Source of the DNA: Streptomyces sp. NBC_00377
Lineage (GTDB): Bacteria > Actinomycetota > Actinomycetes > Streptomycetales > Streptomycetaceae
DNA length: 64,000 bases
NCBI RefSeq assembly: GCF_036075115.1
Contig: NZ_CP107958.1
Span: 3,162,001 to 3,226,000, forward strand
Reading direction: 5' to 3'
Of this stretch, positions 19,565 to 28,700 are shown in pieces (positions within the stretch are counted from its first letter, which is position 1; every line of letters starts with the position of its first letter). Under the pieces are notes generated by a model, which saw nothing but the letters and a program-made list of their open reading frames with translations, searched no databases and had not been told where the DNA came from. Position numbers and translations under genes: made by a program.

Positions 19565-22500
19565 TCACGTCAGCTGCGGCTCGAAGTCCCAGAACGGGCG
19601 GATGCGGGCGCGGGCCGACAGGGTGTGGACGTGCTGCTTGCCGAGGGTCGCCTCGAGATCGGACAGGGCCTCCTGCTCGGTCTTCTCCGCCTGCCGGCGG
19701 TCCCGCAGGGCGCGCAGGTCGGCGGCGTGCGCGATCCGGGTGGACAGGGTCAGGGGGTGCGTACGGCCGAGCGCCTCGATGGCCCGTGTCACGCTGTCCG
19801 CGCTGAGCACCGCGGCCCCTTCGGTGTCACCGACGAGGTTGCGCAGGGCGGAGGCGTTCAGTGCACAGCCCAGGGTCCAGGGGTGGTTCTCCCCGACCGC
19901 GGCGCTCATGTCGGCCAGCGCCTGTTCGACGACGACGTGGGCGTACTCCCGTTCACCCACGATGCGCAGGATCAGCGACTGGTTCGAGCGGGCCCCGGCG
20001 ATGAAGGGATGGCCGTCGGCGAGCATCACCTCGTAGCGGGCGACCACCGCCTCACTGAGCTCGCGGGCCTGGTCGATGTCGCCGTGCTCGCGGGTGTAAC
20101 AGCTCTGGCTGGAGGCGAAGATCAAGGTCAGCGGGTCGGTCTCACCGAGCACGCGCTCGCCGCGCTCCAGCACGCTGGTGAGGAGTGCCCCCGCCTTCTC
20201 CCGGCTGCCGCCGCGGTAGAGGCACAGGGCGAGGTTGTGCTCCGCCGTGAGGGTCTGCGGATTGTCGCCGCCCATCACGATGCGGTTCTCCTCCAGGTTC
20301 CTCGCCTGGACGGACTCCGCCTGCCCGTAGCGGCCCAGCAGGCGCAGGCCGACGGCGTAGGAGAGTTCCGAGTGCAGTGTCCACGGGTGCCGGGCCCTCA
20401 GCAGGGTGCGCCGTGCCTCCAGGGTGCGGCGGTCCACCTCGAGGGCTTCCTCGTAGCGGCCGAGCAGACGCAGGGAGACGGCCAGGTTGTTCTGCGCGTT
20501 GAGCGTGCGCGAGTCCTGCTCGCCGAGGAGTTCGCGGTACGCCAGGAGTGTCCACTCGGACAGTTGGAGCGCCTCGTCGTAACGGGCGAGGCCGCGCAGG
20601 TCGGCGGCGAGACCGGCGGCGGCCCGCAGGTGTTCCAGGTCCTGTGATCCGCGTTCCGCCCTGAGGTGCTCCACGGCGGCGCGGCTCAGCGCCTCCGTCC
20701 GGGTGTAGTCGCCCACGGCCCGCAGCAGGTTGGTGTAGTGGTAGGTCAGTTCCCAGACGCGGGGATGGCTGTCGCCGAGGAGGGTGCGCCATGCCTTCAT
20801 GGCACGCTCGCCGAGCTTGATGCCGGAGGCGTACTCACCGGAGAAGTACATGTAGCGCAGGCAGTTGAAGACCAGCCGCTGGACGCTGGGGTCCTTCGTC
20901 TGAAGGACGTCCGCGTACTTCAGGTGCGGCACGATCTCGGCGTAGCCCGGCCACAGGTCGGGGTCGGTGGGACGGCGGGGGTCGGCGGCGGCCAGTGCCC
21001 GCCGTACGACCTCGATGAACTCCTGGCGGTCGGCCTCCGGCATGTCCTTGTGGACGATCTGGTGGACCATGCGGTGCAGGTAGAGCGCCTCGCCGGAGGA
21101 AGCGGCCTCGTCGAGCGCCGTCTCGTGGGACTCCAGACGCACGACGGAGTACTGACGGAGCTGGTTGATCGCCTTGTTCCACAGCAGCGGGTCGTTGACC
21201 AGCCCGGCGATCTGTTCGGGCAGTTCGTCGCTCGGCATCTCCTTGAGCAGGCGCACCGGGACGAAGCCGGGTGCGAAGAAGGTGCACAGCCGCAGCAGGT
21301 CGACGGACTCCGGCACGGTCTCACGCAGTTTGTTCAGCAGTATCGACCAGGCGGTCTGGAAGGCCAGCGGGAAGTCCGCCGACACCTTCACGACGTCGCT
21401 GTCGATGCCGCCGTCCAGCAGGGCGATGTAGTCGCGCACCGAGAGGTCCGAGTCGTTCAGCCAGCCCGCCGTCTGGTCCAGCAGCAACGGCAGGTCCTCC
21501 AGCGCGTCCGCGAGCTGGTCCGCCTCCCGCTCGGTCAGTCTGGGCGCGCGCCGGCGGATGAAGGCCACGGACTCGTCGCGGGCGTAGACCGGCACCTCCA
21601 GCAACTTGCTGTTGTGCTCGCTCCATTCGGGGTTGCGGGAGGTGATGATGACGTGTCCCGGGCCGGTCGGCACCATGTCCCAGACCTGGTCGGGTTCGTC
21701 CGCGCCGTCGAGGATCAGCAGCCACCGGGCGTACGGGTCGCCCCGCCGCAGCGAGTCCCGTACCGCGCGCAGCCGCTCGCCGTATTCCTGGCCGGTCCTC
21801 AGACCGAGCTTCGGCGCGAGTTCGGCGAGCAGCCGCCGGTAGGTCACGCGTTTCTCGGCGTTGACCCACCACACGACGTCGTACTCGGAGCCGAACCGGT
21901 AGACGTACTCGGCGGCCAGCTGGGTCTTGCCCACCCCGGACATGCCGTGGAGCGTCACCACACCGGCGCCCGGCTCCGCGCCCTGGAGGAGGTGGTAGGC
22001 GTCGTTGAGGAGTGACTCGCGGCCGGTGAACCGGGTGTTGCGGCGCGGCACACCGCCCCACACCTCGGGCATGGCCGCGGGGAAACGAGGTCCACGGCGG
22101 CTGCCTTCCGGGGACTCCGGCAGGGTCTCGTACATCAGATCGAGGCGTTCCAGCAGGCGTCGTTCGGCTTCGTCCGCACCGAGGTTCGCCAGGCTCGCGG
22201 GGGCGAGCACCGCGGTGGCCGACGGTACCGGAGCGGTGGTCACGGAGACAGCGGCGAAGCGGGAGGCGTCCGGGGCGACCACTTCTCGCAGGGCCGTGTT
22301 CCACTCCTCCTGTGTGCGCGGGCCCAGTTGGAAGTACCACTCGCTGACCACGATGAGGATGCGGCCCTCGGCCAGTTTCAGGTCGCGCAGGAGATCCACC
22401 AGGGGTGTCTCCGCCGGGGAGTCCCAGCGCAGGAACACCACCCGGAGGCCGCGCCGCTCCAGGCGGTCCCCGATCCAGGCGGCCCAGGCCCTGTTGAAGC

Positions 22501-22576
22501 CCGCGAAGTGGATCGTGACCGTCTGCCTCGCGACCCCTCTCTCGCTCGACCCGGTCGACGTACGGGCTCCAGACAT
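19565..22576 (-). CDS. fxsT: FxSxx-COOH system TIR/NB-ARC/TPR protein (FxsT)
   Basis: 1003 residues. A TIR-like domain (about 22-115) opens VTIHFAGFNRAWAAWIGDRL and includes SEWYFQLGPRTQEEW. A STAND NTPase follows, with P-loop MSGVGKTQLA near 210 and Walker B LLILDGADE near 285, then some ten tetratricopeptide repeats (about 560-990) and the C-terminus FWDFEPQLT. It matches the tetratricopeptide protein long known to accompany FxSxx-COOH peptides. Start is ATG 22576 with GGAGG 8 nt upstream. Last gene of the minus-strand run. Likely a switch that senses a ligand on the TPRs and acts through TIR; effector activity unproven. Confidence 0.85.
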   Translation of the reverse strand: MSGARTSTGSSERGVARQTVTIHFAGFNRAWAAWIGDRLERRGLRVVFLRWDSPAETPLVDLLRDLKLAEGRILIVVSEWYFQLGPRTQEEWNTALREVVAPDASRFAAVSVTTAPVPSATAVLAPASLANLGADEAERRLLERLDLMYETLPESPEGSRRGPRFPAAMPEVWGGVPRRNTRFTGRESLLNDAYHLLQGAEPGAGVVTLHGMSGVGKTQLAAEYVYRFGSEYDVVWWVNAEKRVTYRRLLAELAPKLGLRTGQEYGERLRAVRDSLRRGDPYARWLLILDGADEPDQVWDMVPTGPGHVIITSRNPEWSEHNSKLLEVPVYARDESVAFIRRRAPRLTEREADQLADALEDLPLLLDQTAGWLNDSDLSVRDYIALLDGGIDSDVVKVSADFPLAFQTAWSILLNKLRETVPESVDLLRLCTFFAPGFVPVRLLKEMPSDELPEQIAGLVNDPLLWNKAINQLRQYSVVRLESHETALDEAASSGEALYLHRMVHQIVHKDMPEADRQEFIEVVRRALAAADPRRPTDPDLWPGYAEIVPHLKYADVLQTKDPSVQRLVFNCLRYMYFSGEYASGIKLGERAMKAWRTLLGDSHPRVWELTYHYTNLLRAVGDYTRTEALSRAAVEHLRAERGSQDLEHLRAAAGLAADLRGLARYDEALQLSEWTLLAYRELLGEQDSRTLNAQNNLAVSLRLLGRYEEALEVDRRTLEARRTLLRARHPWTLHSELSYAVGLRLLGRYGQAESVQARNLEENRIVMGGDNPQTLTAEHNLALCLYRGGSREKAGALLTSVLERGERVLGETDPLTLIFASSQSCYTREHGDIDQARELSEAVVARYEVMLADGHPFIAGARSNQSLILRIVGEREYAHVVVEQALADMSAAVGENHPWTLGCALNASALRNLVGDTEGAAVLSADSVTRAIEALGRTHPLTLSTRIAHAADLRALRDRRQAEKTEQEALSDLEATLGKQHVHTLSARARIRPFWDFEPQLT

Positions 22577-22603
22577 GCAGCGGCCTCCAGCGCGTAATCC
22601 CAA

Positions 22604-22733
22604 GAAATCGTAGAACCTCGGCGCTCCGCTCGTAAGGTCCCGGGACCCGAGGAGCGCACACCCAGGCCTGACGATCTTTGCGTAACAGTCGGCGGCGGGG
22701 GCCCGAACGCTCAGTCATCTTCCGTTCCCTCAC
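22604..22733 (-). other. 130-nt spacer before fxsT
   Basis: The only gap above 100 nt between genes in the downstream part of the minus-strand run, apart from the spacer behind the precursor gene. fxsT could therefore have its own promoter here; no clear -35/-10 pair was found on the minus strand. Confidence 0.35.
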
Positions 22734-24167
22734 TCATTCGGGCCTGGAGAGCGCGGGGGCGTGGCGCTGGGTCCACAGGGTGCGTGCGACTCCCACGTAC
22801 GCCTGTGCGCGAACGCGGTGTCCCCTGGGCACGGGGTGTTCATCCATGCGTTCGTACGCGGCGGCCATCCCGTCGACGAACAGGCGCCCGTGGCGGGTGA
22901 GGTCGGGCGAGCCGACCAACGCCGGCAGTACCGCGCCCACCTGGGCGCGGCAGCGGGCGTGCTGAGCCCACGCCGACTCCCGGTGCGCGGGTTCGACGAG
23001 CGCGCGCCGTTGGTAGTAGTCGGCTATCGCGAGATGTGAGTAGGCACCTTGGAGCAGTCCGTCGAAGGGCCGGGGGTCGGGTCGCCAGGGAGCGAAGTAC
23101 CGTGCCTCGTCCGAGGCTTGATGGAGAGTCACCATGTCGCCGAGTGCGGAGAGTTTGGCGTGGTGGAGTTCGTGCACGAGCGTGGCCGCGAAGGTCACGG
23201 GATCGGGCGGGACGCTGGTCATCAGTGCTCCGAACGCCTCCCGCCGGGTGGCGCTGCAACCGCCGCGTCCGGCCCCCGACGCTCCCGGTGGCGACTCTAG
23301 GGGGACCAGGCAGCGCAGCAGTGCGAGCGCCTCCGTCAGCCGGTGCTCGCCGCCCGTCCTGAGGGCGGCGGCCGTGCCGGACCACGCCTGCGCCCACTGC
23401 TTGCGGCCGGCGTCGTCGAGTGTCGTCGGTCCGCCCAGCGATCCCGAGCGCGGCGCCCGGATGGCCCGGTAGGGGTCCAGGTCGTCCAGCGGCACGGGCG
23501 GGGTGCCCGGCAGCAGCCCGGGCAGCGCGTGCGCGGGCGTCCACGCGAGCGCGCCCGACCACGCCCCGAAGCCGTCCTCGAGGTGGACCGTCACGTCGGC
23601 GGCCTGCCGTTGCCGTACGGTCAGAGTGCCTGCTTCGCCGGTCACTTCGACGTCGGCCGCGCCGCCCTCCGCGGTATGCAGTGCTCCGAGGGAGGGCAGG
23701 GCGAGCACTCCGTCGTGCGCCGTCAAACGGACGGAGAAGGACACCCCGGCCCGGGCTGCGGCGACGGCCGCGAGCGCCCCGAGGTGGGCCAGGTCGTCCC
23801 GCAGCAGGCGTCCGCGCTGTGCTGTCGCGGGCCCGGTCAGTCCTCGCAGACAGCGCCAGCCCCACGCGCCGGTCAGGGGGTACATGAGCCGGGTGCGGGC
23901 GGGTGGGAGGGCGGTCGCACCGCCGGCGACGGCAACGGGTGTCGCGCGGTCCGCCTCGGTCAGCAGGGCCCAGTCCTCGCGCACGCGTGCTTTCTGCCGG
24001 GCGGAACAGACCTCGGGACCGGCTCCCTCTACCGCCTCCAGCACGGCCCGCAGCAGGAGCAGCCGTCGGGTGTCCTGGTCGCGGAGCAGGAGTGCCAGCG
24101 TGCCGGGGTCCGCGCCGGTGCGGGCGAGGTCGAGGAGGGCTTCGTCCGGGACCTCGGGAAGGATCAC
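22734..24167 (-). CDS. HExxH-motif peptide-modification protein (aKG-HExxH type)
   Basis: 477 residues. The family motif is VHELHHAKLSAL at about 329-340, with a downstream acidic residue in QASDEARYFAPW and YSHLAIADYYQRR. This matches the HExxH proteins that co-occur with FxsB-type radical SAM enzymes. Members in RiPP clusters have been reported as 2-oxoglutarate/iron peptide beta-hydroxylases, despite the protease-like motif. It starts at a GTG overlapping the fxsB stop (GTGA), so the two are co-translated. Expected substrate: the 67-aa precursor at 25548-25751. Hydroxylase versus protease activity cannot be decided from sequence alone. Confidence 0.82.
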   Translation of the reverse strand: MILPEVPDEALLDLARTGADPGTLALLLRDQDTRRLLLLRAVLEAVEGAGPEVCSARQKARVREDWALLTEADRATPVAVAGGATALPPARTRLMYPLTGAWGWRCLRGLTGPATAQRGRLLRDDLAHLGALAAVAAARAGVSFSVRLTAHDGVLALPSLGALHTAEGGAADVEVTGEAGTLTVRQRQAADVTVHLEDGFGAWSGALAWTPAHALPGLLPGTPPVPLDDLDPYRAIRAPRSGSLGGPTTLDDAGRKQWAQAWSGTAAALRTGGEHRLTEALALLRCLVPLESPPGASGAGRGGCSATRREAFGALMTSVPPDPVTFAATLVHELHHAKLSALGDMVTLHQASDEARYFAPWRPDPRPFDGLLQGAYSHLAIADYYQRRALVEPAHRESAWAQHARCRAQVGAVLPALVGSPDLTRHGRLFVDGMAAAYERMDEHPVPRGHRVRAQAYVGVARTLWTQRHAPALSRPE

Positions 24168-25351
24168 GGGTTGCCCCTTTCACGAGGGAGGGGGAAAGGG
24201 ACGGGGACGGCCGCGGACGCGCCCTCGGCGAGCCGCCGCGCCACATGGGGGATGAAGTGCTTGAGGTCCGCGCAGTAGACGGACGGGTTACGGAAGCCGT
24301 GTCCCGCCCGGTAGCGGTGGGCGTAGTGGCCTCCGCCGCACACCGTCATGAGGGGGCAGGCCAGGCACTGCTCCCCGAGGGCCTCGGCGCCCGTCTGCCG
24401 GGCGGCGGCGGCCGGGTGGCGCAGTGCGTCGTCGAGGGCGTGACGGAAGACGTCCAGGCCGGTTCGCGCGGCGCCGTCGTAGGCGGACTTCAGCGAGTCC
24501 ACCTGTTCGATGGAACCGTCGGTCTCGACGACGACCGCGTCGAACGGGGCGAGGCCGAGCGACTCGGTCGCCGCCGGCAGTCCGAGGAGAAGGGCCACGC
24601 ACTCCTCGAACAGACGGACCCTCGTCTCCCGTCGTTCGGCGGCCCACCAGCGGTCGAACACGGCGCACAGCCACTCGCCGTAGCGGGTACCGGCCAGATG
24701 CGGGGGCGGCGCCGACCAGTTGCCGTGCGGCAGCAGGAGGTCCAGCGCGGGCGGGCGCAGGGCGAGCAGCGACTCGTACGTCTCCACGGGGTCGAGCGTC
24801 GGGTCGACGACGGTGAGGATGCCGGCGTACGACTGCGGGAACCGCTCGGCGAGCAGACGTACGCCGCGGACGGCCGCGGGCCAGGACGGGCGTCCGGCGT
24901 GATCGACGCGGCGCGTGTTGTGCGCGGCCAGCCCGCCGTCGAGGCTGACGCCGACCCGGATGCCTCCGCCGGCCAGGACGGTGAGGTGCTCCGGTGTGAG
25001 CAGGGTGGCGTTGGTCTGGATGACGGCGCGGACCGCGCAGCCGGCCGGGACGCGGTCGCGGACGAGGCCGGTGAAGGCGGCCAGTGTCCCGGCGCCGGCC
25101 AGCAGGGGTTCGCCACCGTGCAGGACGAGGGAGAGGGCCGTCAGGCGGTGGGTGCCGGCGTGCTCGGCGATGCGGGTGGCGGTGGCGTCCAGGACCTCGG
25201 CGGAGGCGGCCCGGGGGCGGGTGCGCCAGGTGCTGTCGGGGCCCTCGTAGAGGTAGCAGTAGGTGCAGGCGAGGTTGCAGCGGCCGTGCATCTTCACGAT
25301 GAACTGGCGGAACGGGTAAGGGAGTCGGCCGGTGCCCGCCTCTTCAGACAC
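24164..25351 (-). CDS. fxsB: FxsB-family radical SAM/SPASM cyclophane-forming enzyme
   Basis: 395 residues. The radical SAM cluster motif CNLACTYC is at about 24-31, the GGE-like segment LHGGEPLL follows, and a C-terminal SPASM/twitch region carries CLACPLMTVCGGGHYAHRY. It matches FxsB, which installs three-residue cyclophanes (Phe/Trp to a residue two places on) in FxSxx-COOH peptides. The extended N-terminus in the same frame lacks a good start; GTG 25351 gives the family-like beginning SEEAGTGRLPYPFRQFIVK. It overlaps the HExxH gene and lies 196 nt behind the precursor gene. Confidence 0.9.
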   Translation of the reverse strand: MSEEAGTGRLPYPFRQFIVKMHGRCNLACTYCYLYEGPDSTWRTRPRAASAEVLDATATRIAEHAGTHRLTALSLVLHGGEPLLAGAGTLAAFTGLVRDRVPAGCAVRAVIQTNATLLTPEHLTVLAGGGIRVGVSLDGGLAAHNTRRVDHAGRPSWPAAVRGVRLLAERFPQSYAGILTVVDPTLDPVETYESLLALRPPALDLLLPHGNWSAPPPHLAGTRYGEWLCAVFDRWWAAERRETRVRLFEECVALLLGLPAATESLGLAPFDAVVVETDGSIEQVDSLKSAYDGAARTGLDVFRHALDDALRHPAAAARQTGAEALGEQCLACPLMTVCGGGHYAHRYRAGHGFRNPSVYCADLKHFIPHVARRLAEGASAAVPVPFPLPRERGNP

Positions 25352-25404
25352 TCCGGCACCCCCATGCTGTGGAGCCTGTGTCGCGGCCCTGCGCCCCGCA
25401 CGGG

Positions 25405-25428
25405 GCGGATGCCCGGACGGGCATCCGC
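25405..25428 (-). terminator. Hairpin between precursor and fxsB genes
   Basis: GCGGATGCCC (25405-25414) and GGGCATCCGC (25419-25428) are perfectly complementary with a 4-nt loop. It lies in the leader of fxsB, downstream of the precursor gene. A leaky terminator or RNA-processing hairpin here would let precursor mRNA exceed enzyme mRNA. Confidence 0.5.
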
Positions 25429-25513
25429 TGTAAACCTGGCGCGATCGTGATTGACCATTTCGATCGCCAAAGGCGACCGAATATGACACTTCTAGACCGA
25501 GCCTGATGTTTGC

Positions 25514-25527
25514 GTGTCGTGCGACAC
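25514..25527 (-). terminator. Small hairpin just downstream of precursor stop
   Basis: GTGTCG and CGACAC flank a 2-nt loop, 20 nt past the precursor stop codon. It could protect the 3' end of a precursor transcript. Confidence 0.35.
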
Positions 25528-25547
25528 CTGAGGTGACGCGCTTCTTC

Positions 25548-25751
25548 TCAAAGGGAGTTGTTGAAGCCCCAGAGCATCTCGCTCGGCCGCGCCGCCCGTT
25601 CCGTGAGCTCCCCCAGCACCTCCCTGAGCACCGGATGCTCGATCGTCCCCAACTCCGCCAGATCCACCGCCAGCAGATCCGGCAACGGCTCGACCACGCC
25701 GGCGTCCTCCGGCATCACCGTCCACCCCGCGACCTGTCCCCGTACGTCCAT
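25548..25751 (-). CDS. fxsA: FxSxx-COOH-type RiPP precursor peptide (variant C-terminus)
   Basis: 67 residues. An acidic, hydrophobic leader (EPLPDLLAVDLAELGTIEH, then VLREVLGELTERA) resembles FxSxx-COOH precursors. The peptide ends EMLWGFNNSL. Canonical members end in F-x-S-x-x; here the Ser is one place later (F-N-N-S-L) and a Trp precedes. W-G-F and F-N-N are both possible three-residue cyclophane units. Start ATG 25751 has an excellent GGGAGGGAAGGG site. It begins 25 nt after the vWA gene stop, implying co-transcription with the conflict genes, and is followed by fxsB. Confidence 0.82.
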   Translation of the reverse strand: MDVRGQVAGWTVMPEDAGVVEPLPDLLAVDLAELGTIEHPVLREVLGELTERAARPSEMLWGFNNSL

Positions 25752-25776
25752 GCCCTTCCCTCCCGAGTCGCCCCGC

Positions 25777-28700
25777 TCACGTCACCCGCTCCAGCTCGGC
25801 CAGCCGTTCCGCCGTCCCGGCGGGCGTCGGACCGTCGGCGACCAGACTGCCCTCGGGCAGCCGCGACCACTCCACGCGGGCCGCCCGGTAGGCATCCCGG
25901 GCAGCCCGCGGCCGTGCTGCCGCCTCATAGGACATACCCCGCCAGTGGTGCGCCTGCGCACCCGCCTGGACGGCTTCCCGTCGCCTGCGGTCCGTCTCGG
26001 CCACCCCCTCCGCCTCCCGGGCGGACTCCGCCGCGTCGCGGAAGGCGTCGACCGCGAGGTCCAGGCGGGCCGGACGGCGCAGGCTGCGATAGGCCTCGAA
26101 CTGGACCTGGCCGAGTTCCAGGCGGCAGCGGGCCGCCAGCAGGGGGTCCTCCGCATCCGCCGCGGCGAGGCCGAAAAGATGCTCGGCCTCGCGCAGGTCG
26201 ACCCGGTCCCCACGGGCCCGGTAGCGCAGCATCAGCGCGCGGCCGAGCAGCAGCAGCCGGTGGGCGACCCGGGGGCTGCCCGCCGGGGTCTCCATGCGGC
26301 AGTCCCGCAGGACACGGATCGCCCGGGACAGCGCGTCCCGCGCCCGCGCCCCGGACTGGAGCCCGGCCAGCCGCAGCAGCGCCTCGCCCCACTCGGCGAG
26401 GACGTCGGCGTGCGCGGGCGCGTCCCGGGACATCCGCTGGGCGGCCTGCGCGAAGCGGTCCGCGGCCGTCTCCAGCTCCGCCGGTTCGCCCGACTCGGCG
26501 TGACGGGCCACGGCGATCCGGCCGGCCCGCGCCAGCAAGGACGCCCGCCGGCCCTGGTCGCGCACCAGCGCCAGGGCCTCGTCGACCCGGTCCTGGGCGT
26601 CGTCCAGCGGGCCGCCCGCCTGGAGCAGCGCGTCGACCAGGTCGAGCAGTACGCGCACCCGCGCGCGTGCCGACTCGGCGGTGTACGGCTCCGGGTCGGT
26701 GTCCAGGGCGTCGCGCAGCGACTGCGCGCCCTGCTCCGCGTAGAGACGGGCCTGGTCGGGGTCGGCGGTGGCGCCGGACAGCCGCAGCAGAATGCGGCCG
26801 TGTTCCAGGGGCAGCGCGGGCGGGCGGAGGCGCCGGTCGGGCCAGACGTCGGCGAAAGCCTCCAGCATGCCGACGGCGCCCTGGAGCAACGCGCTGTCCC
26901 CGCCGAGCCGCCACTGTGCCTCCAGGGCGCCGACGCGTTCCAGGGTGAGCCGCAGCGCCTGCTCCTCGCCGAGCCCGGGCGCCGCGCAGGCGACGGCGTA
27001 CTCACGGTCGGCGCGGCGCAGCAGATCCAGGGCGGCGCTCCGGTCCCCGCGCCGCCTGCGGTCGGTCGCGGCCGCGTGCAGCACCCGGGCCAGCACGGCC
27101 CGTTCGCGCAGCCGCCCGGGATGCGCGGTCGCCCGTTCCGCGGCCGCCTCGGCCTCCTGGAGCAGTTCGTCGCCGCCCTGCACCTCCCACAGGCGCAGCG
27201 TGCAGTGCGCGTACTCGGCCCACAGTTCGGGGTCCGCGGCCGTCGACTCCCGCTCGGTGGCGCCGCGCAGCAGCTGCACCGCGTCGATGACGTCCTGGAT
27301 CATGCCCTCGCCGTCGAAGCGTTCGATCAGCGCCCGGGCCCTGCGGACCGCCTGATGCGTCGGCCGGTCCGCCGCGGGCCCCTGGCCGGTCCGGGCGCCA
27401 TAGGTCTCGAACTGCTCCGGCAGCGGCATGAACCGTCGCAGGACACGGGCCGCGACCTCCGCGAAGGGCTGCGGCACGGGGGCTTCCTCACCGTTGCCGC
27501 CGTGATCACCGCCCGTGCGGTCGGCGCCTGGCGCGTACGGCCGGCCCGTGCCGCCGGCGCCGAGCTGGGCCAGGGCGAGGGCCGGGAAGTTGGGTCCGCC
27601 CTTGCCGAAGCGCTGCTCTATGTACTCCGAGCAGTGCTTGAGCACCAGCATGGCCTCGTCGCGGCCCAGCCGGGACAGCAGGGCGTCACGGACGTCGGGC
27701 TCGATGCGGTACCACTGGGCACCGTCGTCGGCGTACTCCTCCGACGCGCGCGTCACCAGACCGCCGACCAGCACCTCGGCGAGTTCGGCCGGTCCCGAGT
27801 CGGGCAGCATCGTGCGCTGGACGAGCTGCATCACCGGCAGGCACAGGGGGGCGGCAGCCAGGTAGACGGCCAGCCGTCCGGCGGCCGGGGAGGCGCTGGA
27901 GGTGAATCTGCTGACCCGTTCGAACGGCGTGCGCCGTCGGTGCGCGCGCGCCGCCGGCGCGGGGGGCTGGTCCGCGCGCACCCAGCCCACGGCCCCAGGG
28001 ACGGACCCGGCGCCGGCCCCGGACAGCAGTGCGGCCCAGGCGCCGAGGGCCACCGGCTCGGGCGGCAGCACCGGCACGGGCAGCGCTCCCCGGCGAATCT
28101 CCGCCGGAACGCCCACCGGGGTGCGCACGCGCAGTGCCGCCGCCCCGCCCAGCGTCTCGCCCCGGCTCAGCCGGCAGAACACCACCGGGAGCCGAGTGCG
28201 GTTCCACAGGCGTTGCGGCAGGGGCTGGAGCACGGCGACCGGGCCCTGACGGGAGAGCTGGTGCAGCAGCCGGTGTGCGTGGCCGCTGTGCCACAGGGGA
28301 CCGGCGCAGTCGCTGACGAAGATCACGATCCGGCGGCCGGTGGGGTCGCTGAGCCGGTCCGCGGAGTGCAGCGGCGCCGCGTAGGCGTCGGGGCTGCGGC
28401 TGACGGCGGGTTCACCGTCCGGCCCCTGGTGCAGATGACTGACCTGGATGTCGGAGAACGCACCCAACTGGCCGAACACCTGCTGGAGTTCGACGAACAG
28501 CCGGTCCCATACGCGCATCGAGGACGAGGCGTCCAGGACCAGTTGCAACCGGGCGTCGCGCCGGGTGACGGCCCGGTGGACGGGCAGGATCAGCCCGCCG
28601 GCCTGGGCGCTGCGCTCCGCCGTCGCCGTCTCGTCGAGCCGCATGCGCAAGGGCGGCGCGGGACTCCGGTAGCGCTGCAACCTCCGTAAGGCGCGCTGGA

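Noticed and set aside
25558..28689. A 1043-codon plus-strand frame opposite the vWA gene
   Set aside because: Shadow of the vWA gene; no ribosome-binding site or known motif.
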